From Siphonodentalium dalli (lineage: Eukaryota; Mollusca; Scaphopoda; Gadilida; Siphonodentaliidae), in the NCBI GenBank assembly GCA_032622095.1, contig CP136069.1, positions 52,498,760 through 52,562,759 on the forward strand: a stretch of DNA of 64,000 bases, read 5' to 3'. Positions 47,503-59,560 of this stretch are shown here, in pieces. The first letter of the stretch is position 1, and every line of letters starts with the position of its first letter. Below the pieces are notes generated by a model. That model ran no database searches. It had not been told where the DNA came from and saw only the letters and a list, made by a program, of their open reading frames with translations. The translations under genes were made by a program, and so were the position numbers.

Positions 47503-47614
47503 CTACTAGTACATTAAGTTAACTCATCCCTTCATAAACAACATACTACAAATAAACAACAGCGATTATACTGAAGACCGAACAGAAACAAAATATATAA
47601 ACATGAATAATATG

Positions 47615-48072
47615 AAAGGTACTCAATCCGATCAATGTCATCAAGTTACAAAAACAACATTTCTTCAAACTACGCTTTAGTTATCACAATCGATTAATTA
47701 CAACAAAATAATGCGAACCGCTGTCAACTATGGTATAAAATTTCCCAAAGCATGTTATTTATCAACATGTTGTTCAATGAAATATTGTCGTATTATCACT
47801 TGAGTATTAAATTTTTTTGCCATAATACCACTTGATTTTAGAGCTATAAATCTTCATCTGCGATTTTGTCCGAGACCGTCGGTTTGACGACTTTTAAGTT
47901 TTTTCTGGGCCACAAATAAGTATACATTTCGAGAAATAACAAATTTCAAAAATTTATATCTGATCACTCTGAGCTTTGATGGGTGGGTTCCTCGACTCAA
48001 ATGAAATATTTTTTATCCACGAAGCCAAGAGATAGTAATTTGGGAGCGTTAATTCGGATTATGCATCTTTAA
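47615..48072 (-). mobile_element. Family G TTAA MITE, minus-strand copy
   Basis: Ends AGGTACTCAATCCGA (left, TTAA lost) and TCGGATTATGCATCT with TTAA (48,069-48,072). The trinucleotide tract is reduced to AAAACAACA. Non-coding. Confidence 0.75.
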
Positions 48073-48308
48073 TAGATGTCATGGTAGAGTATAAACATTA
48101 TAGTATTACATTAGTGTTTTGTGTTGGTTTGGCAGTCCTCAAAATTGGCCATGGTAATAAGCAATGCTGTGGGAAATGCTGTGGCAACATGTGGAATCTA
48201 TAATACCACACCATTAAATTTGACTTGGGACATTTTTCCTAATTTCGAGGGCTGGGACATACAAGTCCAAAAATTGACGAAATAAGTAACCAGATCATCC
48301 AAAACATC

Positions 48309-48474
48309 TACAGTAATGCCCTAAATAAACGACTCCTTAACCACAGCAGAATTATGGGTAACTTGGTGAGAGATTTCCGATGAATGGCAACAAGCCATAT
48401 TTCCGACTAAATCCTGAAAAGTTACCCATAATTCTGCTGTGGTTAAGGAGTCGATTATTTAGGGCATTACTGTA
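48309..48474. mobile_element. Family B palindromic MITE, best copy, 166 bp
   Basis: TA flanks CAGTAATGCCCTAAATAA on the left and its inverse TTATTTAGGGCATTACTG on the right. The arms are almost perfectly complementary from end to end, with GCCATATTTCCGACTAAATC and GGTGAGAGATTTCCGATGAA inside. TA duplication and a CAGT start are typical of Tc1/mariner MITEs. A half copy (one arm only) lies at 48,590-48,702. Confidence 0.85.
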
Positions 48475-48702
48475 CTCCGTGCAAGTCTGAGTTTAGTTTG
48501 TCATCATTTGCAGAATGAGGTCCCCAGAGGGTGAATTTAGTAATGCTGTCCCGCTGGAAAGTTTCTTTATGATCAAATTCTATAGAAACTTCTTCTGAGA
48601 GCTTTCCGATGAATGGCAACAAGCCATATTTCGACTAAATCCTGAAAAATTACCCATAATTCTGCTGTGGTTAAGGAGTCAATTATTTAGGGAATTACTA
48701 TA

Positions 48703-49790
48703 TTCGTAAATTCCATTCATTTTATTTCTGTTCAGAATACTAAATATATGACAACAAAACATACAAATAAGACACTGTAACAATAAATTTCACAGTGACA
48801 TGAGAAATACATGTACATGAGTGTACTAGTATGGATTTTGATCAGTTTTCATTCGGGTGATGATTCAGAGACTGTGGACAGATCTTCAACTTGAAATTTG
48901 TTATTCACAACAGTGTTCGCAACCCAACTATTAAACTATCAGGTCAAATACAAAAATATCCCAGATAAATAAATAACTCTTTCTTTATTTACACAGAGAT
49001 CAAGGCTCAAAATAATTTTTATTTGACTGTCTGACATTTTGTCAGGCACCAAACAGACATGGTCTGACATTTCAAAATAAGGCCTGACATGTCTTTTTTA
49101 TCACCCGAAATAATACCAAGTGAAACTAGTAATGATGTATTATCTCCCAATTATGTTCCTCTTCTCAATTGTCACTTGTTTTTACTATAAATAATGCAAA
49201 TCTGCCCACCCTGGCCACAACATCAAACATGCTTTCCAATTTCATGCTCAATTCTAAGATTATAGAAATTTTCAATTGCTCTGATCCCAGTTCTGTTACT
49301 AGTACCATGTAAGGGTAGGCCTATCATTACGAACATAAGACTATGGAACGCAGGACAGTAGTATGTCATAATTTGACCGGGAGGAAAAATTTGTTCCATA
49401 AATTTTCCAATTCCAATATTTTGTAGACATCCAGGTTCTAATAATCATACATCTGAAAAACTCAGATTTTGGCAAAACAAATAATTAAAAACTACTCTCC
49501 AATAGAATAAATTTTCATTAACAGCACGCTATATCAATTTATTTTGCAAAATATCACATTACCAGTGATATTTTTCTTAAAAATACGTCATTATTTCAAC
49601 CTGACATTATGTCAGACAGTTTCAAAGCAGAGCCTGACAACCTATAAAAATTCGAATTTGGCATCTGACAATTGTCCATGTCAGACCAGAGCCTTGACAG
49701 ATAATTAGTTATCCTACAAACCGAGCTCACCGCCCAAACTTCTAAAGTCCGAGCAGATAGATGATTTCTATGTATTGCGCTTTATTCCGA
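48703..49790. other. No gene recognised
   Basis: Contains repeated TCTGACATT/TGTCAGGC words at 49,025-49,100 and 49,600-49,690 (for example CCTGACATTATGTCAGACAG), which could be the two ends of an old inverted element. No exon. Confidence 0.4.
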
Positions 49791-50345
49791 AGTTTAAGAA
49801 CAACAAGTTTTTTTCGAGTTATGTGCCTTCAAAAACAGAAGTTTATTTGATTTCAAAGCATCCATTTCTCAGAATGAGCCAAATCCCATATTTTATGGTC
49901 AAGTATTTGACCAGTAACAACTTGAGATAAATGAAGGTCTTTTTCACTGTGTTAGTAATTTTCTCACTAGTATACAACATGTATACACAAAAAGTGATTA
50001 ATATGCATCTATGATTTATAAGAAGAAAACAAAAATTCTTAAACAAAATGTGTATTCCATTGTATGGACTTAACCAAATTTGCCTTTGACAGAACTTGCT
50101 TCAAGAAATGTCCAATTTGAGGTCAGGTAACTCAATAAATTGATATCCAGCCCAGAGCTTTTCTCATAACCCTTTAAGTATACTAGATTTACCAAACTGT
50201 GAAGGACTTTCCAAATGCATTGTTGAAGATAATTAAGTTATGGTCCTATGAATCATTAGCCTGGACTTTTTTCCGAAAATGCTATTGTGGGCATTTTTGT
50301 ACAATTTAAAATGTTTTGTGTATAAATAGGAAAAAAGAACATATA

Positions 50346-53300
50346 GTGTGGTCGTCAGAGGGTTCGACCCGGAAGAAATTGGTATAGAAGCGGTTTTGGT
50401 GTCATTCGACGCGGGAGAATCTCGTGTATAACATATCCAAAATTTGCTAAAATCCGCTTTGGGCAAAATTCAGGATCCAACATGGCGTCCAACATGGCTG
50501 CCGTTAGTCAAAAGATACTCTGACTGAGATTAATTCGATAACAGTGAGAACAAATGTTGTCATATGTATACAAATGTATACATTTTTGCAAAGGTAAAAT
50601 GTTGAGCCACCTGTTTATGGCAAAAATGGAACCCATCGTCCCAGATGGCCGCCAAAATGGCGGCCTAAACTCGAACATTTGAAGTTTTTCTAATATCTTA
50701 AATATCAATTCCTGTTGTTTGATAATGGTTCAGACTGGCGACATTGATTAGTCATATTCATGTTAATTCATCATTGGAGCAATGAAAGATACCATAAATG
50801 GGGTCCCAGACTAATCTACACCCTCAAAAATTCGATTTTACAGAACGCGGTATAAAATTCCACAAAACTCTCCATTGTGATTACAGTCATATATCAACAA
50901 GAAATGGACAGAACTGTACAATGTAAGTTGGGCATACCAATATCTATAAATACTCCAATTCAATGAAACCCAAATTGGCGCTTTGTCTCAAAATGGCTGC
51001 CAAAATGGCGGTCAAAATATGGAAAATGGCGGATATTGATCACAGTGTCATTCAATCCATTATAAGTAGTGGTTGATGAATAAAATTGACTAAATAAATA
51101 CGATACCTCTTTATGATGCCATTATGCTAGCTCTATGTAAAAACTTAAAAATCAGTACCAAATATGGCTGCCAAAATGGCCACCCGATGTGAAAAATACT
51201 ATTTTCTATCACTTCTGTTTATCACTTGTTGCTCTCTGAACTGGGAAACAATGGGTATATTCTTTCAATGATCGTGTCAACTGATCATTACAGCAATGAC
51301 ATTTCTAATAGATTAGATCATAGTTTACTCCGGTCCTTCACTAATAAGTTATAACGAATGCGGTATGAAATTTAACCAAAATCGACTTTGGGGTTCTGGT
51401 CACATTTGATATTTAGGGATGAGCAGATCTTGTCTACAAAATAATTGATCGTTTCTTTTATTTGTGAACATTCCATCTCAAATAGACCAAAAGAAACAAT
51501 AAATTTTATCTAATATGGCTTCCAAAACGAAAATGGTAGACTCTGCCCAGCTTATCACATAATGGAAGTTGTGAGTGGTGGATGCAGTTGATAGTTGACT
51601 CATATACATGTATGTGGCTCATATACATCAAAACTATTTATTTTCAATCTTTTGGTGGCTTCCCGCGGGTTGACAAAATCTCGACTCATCAGTGCTATAA
51701 TGTCGTATATCCATTATGGCGGGAAATGAGTATTTGATACCATTCGAATCGTGAGAAAAAATCCAATCCGATGGGCCAAACTGTCCTTGCATTGGATGAC
51801 AAATATTCGCACAAACCAGTGAAGCAAATGTCGTATCTCCAGCGAACTTTACAATTATTCGTGCTATGAGGTCGTATGTCCAACAGCAGCCAATCGGACG
51901 CTTCAGGTTGTCCACGTGACTTCTGTTTTGTGTTTGTGAATTCTAAAATGTGTGCTATATGGCAGTATCTCCATGTTAGTCACGTGATCATTTTGTGATT
52001 GTTCCACACATTTCTGTAAGATGATGCACATGGGTGAATTTTCATAGTGTAGAATAGGCACTTTTTAGTTCATAAACACATGCGATTGCCACCATATTTA
52101 GCTTAATCTGCATTTATTAGCACAACTTCATTATAGCACGGAAACGAATCGTCGCTGGCATACGCAAAATGTCATATCTCCAAACAAGCTATTGCTTTTT
52201 AAAAGAAAACGAGGGAATAAACAGAAAACAATATGTGGTTCAATGAACAGCTAATGTCAGTTTTCATTGGGATAAATACAATACGTCATGCTTTGTCAAC
52301 ATTAGGAGAAATGTTGTCTAAAAACTTCAACCTTCATTTTCTCGGAAAGTTGAAAATGTGGGTTACATTATAGCACTGATGCGAAAAAAAATATTAACTA
52401 TTCGGGCTCGGCCATCATTTTCAAGTTTCAAGCTGGAACTAAATGTAGCCCATGGATTCCCCATTTCGACATGTAAGAAAAGTAGTTTTACTCTGATCTC
52501 TTCCCAGATATCAACTCTCCGGTAAATGGTGATCTCTTATGTTCTAGAAAATACGTGTGCCAAATACATATATGTATGAAGAAACTATCCCCATACACTG
52601 TTTACACATTGAATCCGTAAGTATGTGGAGGTTTTCTTGGACAAGCGGGATTTTCAAACCTCGAAACCGTCCGTACAAACAATAACAGTTAATAGGAAAT
52701 GACGTTGGATGTAGGTCTAGAGTACGTCGTCCGCATGAAATAGTTTTCGTGTCATTAATTTGCACATAGTTCGTGCTCTGATGAGCATGGATGAACGCCT
52801 TATGTGGCAGTTTGATTGTCTAACATCCGGAAAATAACATGTTCATTGTTCACATTTCTTAGACAAACATGCTGTTAATCACCATGTTCATGTGGCATTT
52901 CTTTCCAATGACAACCTTGAAATGCCAGTTAATCAAGCTAAATGGTTGATACCTTTACGCCTACGGGTCAGATCCAGCCGTGACGCACATTGTGTCTACA
53001 TATCATTGATGAAATTCACTAAATGTGTAGAAGATATAGGTGCGTCTATATATGTACTAGAATGTTTCTATGCACATGTATATACCCACAATCGCATGAC
53101 ACGGAATTGTCACATAAAGTGTGAAGGGTATACAATGTACGTGAGAATTTTCATTTTTCCTCTTGATATTGAAGAAAATAATTTTACTTTGAAACTCTCC
53201 AGCTCCGATAACCAACTTGCCCACCAATTAAGTAAACCCTAGATTATTCGCTTTTCCCTCCTGTCCTTTTCACTTTCGCCAGCACTGGAAAACCTATTAT

Positions 53301-54654
53301 AGCCTGATGCTTCCGTACTAGACCACCGATGCCCATATAATTGATGTTCCGAATAGTCGTTATAAGTAGAAATGTTGACACTGTGTTTTCAAATAATCCA
53401 GATTCGTAGCAATTTAATTTATTTTTAATTAATTCTCAGATAGTCCCTCGTAATAAGTGGACATCGTGTTGGTTCCTGCAGTAGATACTGCTTAGTTGGA
53501 ACATTTCGGGCTGAACTGATTGTGGTAGTAGATTATTGGCAACATGTTTAATAGGTCTGTCATCGTTAGCTCACAACCGAAGTGTTGTTTCGGCTTTCCT
53601 CTGAGCAGAACTTAAATTTCGACAATTTTCGGTGGCCATTTTGGTAGCCATCTTAGCATTTTGAATCGTGATTGGCTACTCATACCCACAAAAAACATTG
53701 ATTTCAATCAATGATGTGTATTGGTGCCGAATTGGCGTTTTGTCGAATGGGTTTTCGTGAATAACTACATATTTGCCATTTTCATTATTATTGGCGACCA
53801 TGTTGGACGCCATCTTGAATTCTGTATTTTGCCCAAAGCGGATTTTAGCGGATTTTGGATATGTTATACACGAGATTCTCCCGCGTCGAATGACAACAAA
53901 ACCGTTTCTTTACCAATTCCTTCTGGGTCTAACCCTCTGACGACCATTCTAAATATCTGCCATTTTCCATATTTGGACCGCCATTTTGGCAGCCATTTTA
54001 AGACAAAGCGCCAATTTGGGTTTCATTGAATTGGAGTAATTATAGATAATGGTATGCCCAACTTACATTGTACAGTTCTGTCCATTTCTTGTTGATATAC
54101 GACTGGAATCCCAATGGCGATATTTGTGGAATTTTATACCGCGTTCTGTAAAATCAAATTTTTGAGGGTGTATAGGAGTCTGGGACCCCATTTATGGTAT
54201 CTTTCATTGCTCCAATGATGAATTAACATGAATATGACTAATCAATGTCGTCAGTCTGAACCATTATCAAACAACAGGAATTGATCTTTAAGATATTAGG
54301 CAAAAAGTTCAAATTTTCGAGTTTAGGCCACCATTTTGGCAGCCATCTGGGGCGAGGGGTTCTATTTTTTCTATAGATATGTGGCATAATACTTTACCTT
54401 CGCAAAAATGTATACATTTGTATTAATATGGAAACATTTGTTCTCATTATGTCGAATTAATCTCAGTCAGAATCTCTTTTGACTAATGGCGGCCATGTTG
54501 GACGCCATCTTGGATCCTGGATTTTGCCCAAAGCGGATTTTAGCGGATTTTGGATATGTTGTAGCAGAGATTCTCCCGCGTTGAATGACACCGAGATCGC
54601 TTCTATACCAATTTCTTCTGGGTTGACCCCTTTTTTTGCGTACCACGACCACAC
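50346..54654. mobile_element. 4.3-kb element with about 700-bp inverted ends
   Basis: Ends are GTGTGGTCGTCAGAGGG and the inverse of GTGTGGTCGTGGTACGC, with TA on both sides. The arms 50,346-51,045 and 53,950-54,654 are colinear and inverted: CCAAAGCGGATTTTAGCG, GGACGCCATCTTGG, GACCCCATTTATGGTATC and TTGGGTTTCATTGAATTGGA all appear in mirrored order. Many words of the form AAAATGGCGGCC or GGCAGCCATTTTGG occur. Next to the right arm (53,770-53,948) the terminal 170 bp is present a second time. The interior (51.0-53.6 kb) shows no recognisable transposase; frames at 51,634-51,915 (-) and 52,892-53,242 (+) are unrecognised. Confidence 0.75.
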
Positions 54655-54725
54655 TAATATGTTTATTGTGTAAAATTATTTGATCATTCGATCTTCTTAA
54701 ATAATTTTTGTGTTGAGAAAATAGC

Positions 54726-55792
54726 AAATCTGACTAATTCAACTCTGAGCTCCCTGTCAGCTAGCCCTCTTAATGGCATGGATTTTTTAATTTAGAAAGA
54801 AAAGTTACCGAATTATGAATTTCCTCAAGAATATACTAATCGTATAGTATAATGATAGATTGAATGTGATATTATTCACAAAAGACACTTTGTGTGAGCT
54901 GAGCCGAGCAGGTAAAGAGTGTGCGATAAACAAAACACTCAACAACGTGATGATTGTTTTGGGAGAGTGATTCACAGTGACTCATTCAACACCGAAATCT
55001 TGAGTGGCGAGGATTAGCAACCACTACTGGGTATATCGATATATTGTAAACAATATGGTGCCAATTTTAACGAAAGTTCAGCATTGGGGTCTCCCGGGAC
55101 TCTCCTTGGTTTTATGTGTTTTGCATATCGCACACTCTTTATGTACTGTACTGCTTCATAACATGCATGGATTTTGTTTACTAACAATTGCGTTATATCT
55201 TGACAATAACATGCTATTTATGTGATATTTATGATTGGTAGAAGAACAAAATGTGTCTAAATTTTAATATTCTTTTGGTTTATGGCCGTTTTAACAGATG
55301 TGACTATTTTAACAGCAATACCCCTCGCGAAGACCATCCGTGCCTTTAAGTGACGTCATGGCATCATATCATGTTTAAGAATTATTCGGCTACAATTTTT
55401 TAGGGGCGATTTTCTGGCTGCTTTAGATCCACGATTTTTAGGGATATAATGATGAACTTTTATCGTTTGAAAGTGTAACGCGATACATACATTGAGTTCA
55501 CAATGAATCATTACAGTCCCAAGGATTTTAAGTAACTGGATGTGCACATGTTTGCCATATATGTTGGTTCAATAGATTGAAATGGCAATGGGATAGTTAT
55601 CAAATTGTCTTTGAAGTATTTGAAGTCTTTGAAGTTACATAGTAGTCCTACCGCATATATCGGACATCCTAGTTTATTTCCATACTGACGTCTTTTTGTA
55701 AAAAAAACAAAACAAACGTGATCGTTATAAGTACTAGAGTAGAATTATTTTCAGTACTATATACGAACGTTAAAGAATGAATTTAAAGGCAT
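54726..55792. other. No gene recognised
   Basis: The part 55,100-55,250 shares words with 22,700-22,850. A full CRE-type TGACGTCA lies at 55,351. Neither supports a gene. Confidence 0.35.
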
Positions 55793-56152
55793 CTTATGGA
55801 CTTGTTCTGGTGCGTGAAACTGATAACTTAGTACTCAGACGCTATGCCAACTGTGGGAATGTGGGATTCTACTAACATCGCCGAAAATCTCTAAGAAATC
55901 GACCATACCACTCCATAGATAGCATCGCCTGAACTATGCATAATTGTAAATATTTACATCTCGATTCGGGACGCATCAATAAACTAACGTAAATGATTTC
56001 GCCATCGAGGGTCATTGCATTTAATTAATATATAAGAATGACTGTGTGTGTGCTGGAAATTTGGATTAATATTCGTAAAAATAACTAATTTGAGCAAGAT
56101 TATTCTCCATTTCTATTTGATCACCCAACCGGAGTGTTTCACATCACATTAA
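55793..56152 (+). mobile_element. TTAA-flanked dispersed element (family U), copy 2, uninterrupted
   Basis: Bounded by TTAA at both ends (55,793-55,796 and 56,149-56,152). It matches 60,311-60,601 plus 63,215-63,244 and contains the uninterrupted site GATCACCCAACCGGAGTG, which is where the third copy carries a 2.6-kb insertion. Confidence 0.7.
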
Positions 56153-56837
56153 ATAGACTTGTTTGAGGCCTTCAATCATTATTTGAATCTGAATAGTTCC
56201 TTGTATTCATTAGTATGGCCTGCGAATCAATTCGATGTGATTCAGAATATTTCATCTGATTCGATTCAAAATTGGCTCTCCTGATTCAAATTGTATTGAA
56301 ATTTGATAATCGAATCATTGGCACTAGTTGCATTCTCATTACTTCAACGGACAATATTGCTTTTTCGCGAATATAGATTATGATACGAATGAAAGACCAC
56401 ACATACAAAGACTGTTGTAGAAGACTGATCTATACTTTATAGACCACTGAAGCATTGCATGACTATTAAACTGATCTAGAAAAATTTCATATATATGTCA
56501 AAACTATGGCTGCAATTTCTGAATGCGATTTCTTGCTGACTTCATAATTGCTTAAGATACTGTTTCATTATTTTATAGCAGAAATGGCCACAACGAACGT
56601 TCACTTAATTGGTTAAATGCCAATTTGATCTATATATTGATAATATTTACATTATATACCGACGATCACTTATCGTCGTTATGAAGTGGGCAAATTGATA
56701 CAGGTATTGCCACTCAGTCAAGTGATATCTACATCTTCACTCTTGGTACCACTGATGCAATGATTCGATTCGAGATTCAATGCAATTCAGAATCATTTGG
56801 CTGATTCAATTCAAGATTCGATTCGAAATGAAAATGC

Positions 56838-56996
56838 CTGGATTTAGTCGGAAATATGGCTTGTTGCCATTCATCGGAAAGCTCTGTGAGAGCTTTCCGA
56901 TGAATGGCAACAAGCCATATTTCCGACTAAATCTTGAAAAGTTACCCATAATTCTCCTGTGGGTAAGGAGTCGATTATTTAGAGCATTACTGTATT
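56838..56996. mobile_element. Family B palindromic MITE, 5'-truncated copy
   Basis: Central palindrome GGAAAGCTCTGTGAGAGCTTTCC with flanking GCCATTCATC/GATGAATGGC and a right end AGAGCATTACTGTA. The left outer arm is missing, and this explains the overlapping frames on both strands. Confidence 0.75.
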
Positions 56997-57386
56997 TGGG
57001 CATTGCAATAAGCAATCTGCAGGTTGTAACAGCATCTTTGTCATAAGGCCGATATAAAAAAAAAAAGAAGCTTGATTTACACCCCCTCCCGACCCTACTT
57101 TAGTCTCCTCTTCAATTTTTTTTATTTCGATATCTTTTGTGTAAACTTTTTTCTCATGCCGTAACCGTCAAATTTAATTTCAATAACCCATTAATCAGTC
57201 TATTTTGATCAAATTGGACAATCTAAATCACTTTGTATTATATAAGATAGGATACCATTTATGTTTTATGAAGAATAAACTATAGAAAATAAAATTCCCC
57301 CTCCCACCCCATTTTGGTTGAAAAAGTTGGATGTAAATCTAGCAATTTATTTATATTGGCCTAATGTAAATAAATAGAGCAAAATG

Positions 57387-57591
57387 TACAGTAAGGCCTA
57401 AATAATCGACCCCTAAACCACAGCAAAATTAGGGGAAATTTTGCATGATTTAGTCAGAAATATGGCTTGTTGCCATTCATCGGAAAGCTCCCACCGATGA
57501 ATGGCAACAAGCCATATTTCCGACTACATCCTGAAAAATTTCCCATAATTCTGCTGTGATTAAAGAGTCATATACTTTGGGCATCACTGTA
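57387..57591. mobile_element. Family B palindromic MITE close to the SRCR exon
   Basis: TA at 57,387-57,388 and 57,590-57,591; ends CAGTAAGGCCTAAATAATCG and GGGCATCACTG. The two arms (GCCATTCATCGGAAAGCT and GATGAATGGCAACAAGCC) can fold almost completely. The right end is 98 bp before the first base of the SRCR exon, so the hairpin is within the 3' part of the upstream intron. Confidence 0.8.
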
Positions 57592-57688
57592 GGATATGAA
57601 TAGAGGTGAAAATACACCACATAGTATCTCTGTGGGCAAAATATTTCAAGGTCAAACTCTTGGAAATTTATTATTATTTTTATTGCAG

Positions 57689-57851
57689 CTCAAAATGTTA
57701 ATGAAGGTTCATTACGGTTGGTGGGTGGGACTACTAGCACACAAGGAAGAGTAGAGATCTATCACAATAACACATGGGGCTCGATCTGCGACGATGGTTT
57801 TGGCAAGAACCAATCCATGGTCATTTGCCGATCGCTGGGAATGCTACATGG
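57689..57851 (+). CDS. SRCR-domain exon (first half of a group A SRCR domain)
   Basis: The acceptor is TTTTTATTGCAG (AG at 57,687-57,688) and the donor is CATGG/GTGAGT at 57,852. Skipping two bases, 53 codons encode GSLRLVGGTTSTQGRVEIYH, then NNTWGSICDDGF and VICRSLGM: the SLRLVGG start, the RVEIY strand, the WGSICDDGF core and the CRSLG motif are all diagnostic of the scavenger receptor cysteine-rich domain. The domain is cut after MLHG, so it is encoded by at least two exons, as in group A domains. The second half (with WLDxVxC and the final cysteines) is not found before 64,000. SRCR proteins are secreted or membrane proteins of immunity and adhesion that bind ligands; no ligand can be inferred. 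It starts in phase 1 and ends in phase 2. Confidence 0.88.
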
Positions 57852-58029
57852 GTGAGTACTGAAGGACAAGGTAGTGTCAGGGTTGACTCAAAATAAAAAG
57901 GATGTATCAGGATGTATAGCGTTTTTCCGATTATCCAACAGCCCCAAGCTCAAATTATGCGCCCATAAACTTTTGTCACTATAGTTTATTATACATATGT
58001 TATAATATTATATTTTTATTATTTGTATT

Positions 58030-59560
58030 GAATCATTCTCAGCTGCTTTAAATATGATACTAATATTGCAAGGGTTATGTTAAATGATAGAGAACACAAA
58101 ATAACCCAATGTGCAGATGACTCAATATTATGGCTCGATGGTAGTCGGTCATCTCTCAAAGGAGCTATTTATCTTATAACATAAATTTGAAAAAGTATCC
58201 TGTTTAAAATCATATATTGTCAAAACTGAAGCGGTGTGGTTTGGAACAAAGAGATGTTACACAAAATCCTCAGAAACGGAGATAAATCTGAAATGGAGTT
58301 TTAAGTCATTTGGAATCCTTTATGATCTAGAAGACCCATATTTAATATAAGAAAATTGGAAGAAAAAGAAAGAAAGTACAGAGTGTATATTAAAGCACTG
58401 GGCTCAAAGGACACTGTCCCTGATCGGAAAAAGTCACTGTCATCAAAATGTTAGTTCTACCTATCTTAATCCAATGCTTGACTGTACTGCCAGATCCAAC
58501 AGATAACAATCTTAAGGAAATGTAAGGCTTGTTATATCAATTTTTCTGTTGTGGAAAAAAAGAGCAAATAAAACTAGACATAATGATTCAAAACACAACA
58601 GAAGGGGGGGGGGGGGGGCTCAAACTTCCAGACCTTAAATGCTTTTCGAAATCTTTAATATCTGAAAATGTTTCTGGACCCACTTAACTTCTGAGAGTGG
58701 AGACTGATCCTACTCATTAGACGCACAAATATGGTGCTCAATATGAATAAAGGATTTAGGAAGCCTAACACCCTTTCTGGAAATAGTAATATCTGCCCTG
58801 TTAACTCAAGAGTCTAAATCGGCCGAGAACTATATCAGCCAACCAATCTTTCATGATCTCCATATTAAGATGCAACATCAGCCAATCTATTTTTTTTTTA
58901 AATGGATAGACAACCAGGTCTTGTTCATTAATGACATCTTAAAAAAAGATGGTTCTTTTATGAATAGTAGAGACATTCTGAACATGTACGGGCTGAAGGT
59001 CAATTACCTAACCCTTCAAGGGGTGATAACCTCAATACCTTCATTATGGAAAAAAGAAATACAAAATGTGAACAATAAACTAAATAATATTAAAAACACT
59101 TTTACAAGATATTTGATAAGTAGAAAACTGAACAAATATATAGACCGGAAATATATTAATACCTTTGTAACAACCAAGCCATGTGGGCAATTTGGATGGA
59201 ACAGAAAGTTAAATCTAGACCAGACTGACTGTGGTGAAAAATACCAAAGGCCATTTAAAATTAAAAAACAAAATATGAAATTACAAGCCTTCCAATTCCA
59301 AATTAATCACAATATCATAGTTACAAATATTTTTCTCGAAAAATACAAGATTACAACATTTAACTTGTGTTCATTTTGTGATAAAGAAATAGAGAGCACA
59401 GAACATCTACCAGCTAACTGAACCAAAGTAATACCACTACTAAATCTGTACTGTGGAGTACCCACAAAAAACAGAAGATGTCATATTTGGAATTAAAACA
59501 TTGACAAACTGTTTGCCAATAAACAATATTATTATCCATCCCTTAACTAACACTATTTCT
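58030..59560 (+). pseudogene. L1/Tx1-like LINE ORF2 remnant (reverse transcriptase)
   Basis: In successive frames the sequence shows the reverse transcriptase catalytic region (ADDSILWLDGS at about 58,110), a following KTEAVWFG stretch, GGLKLPDLKCF near 58,620, and a 183-codon frame (58,870-59,421) that ends with the C-terminal zinc-knuckle-like pattern CSFCDKEIESTEHL typical of L1/Tx1-clade ORF2. Several stops, frame changes and a G run of about 17 (58,602) interrupt it, so it cannot make a functional protein. The 5' portion (endonuclease, palm start) is missing, as in 5'-truncated LINE insertions. It lies on the same strand as the SRCR gene, about 180 bp after the exon, in its intron. The 3' end is approximate; no clear poly(A) tail is seen. 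Confidence 0.8.

Larger units (their letters stand above)
47168..54725. mobile_element. Family F palindrome, copy 2, heavily interrupted
   Basis: Left-end words of family F (GTAATTGCAACATAATTTTT and CTTCATAAACAACATACTA) are at 47,196-47,250 and 47,524-47,560. The arm resumes at 49,815-50,340 (TGTGCCTTCAAAAACAG, GTGTATTCCATTGTATGGAC, TTGAGGTCAGGTAACTCAAT). Sequence just after 54,656 (GTTTATTGTGTAAAATTATT then GTTGAGAAAATAGCA) matches the opposite arm (reverse complement of about 19,355-19,420). Insertions into it are a family B MITE, a family G MITE, 48,073-49,790 (other DNA with two family B copies) and the 4.3-kb element. Confidence 0.65.

Noticed and set aside
52892-53242. 116-codon plus-strand frame inside the 4.3-kb element
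   Set aside because: No recognisable domain, no transposase motif, no splice context; kept only as an unrecognised frame in the element entry.
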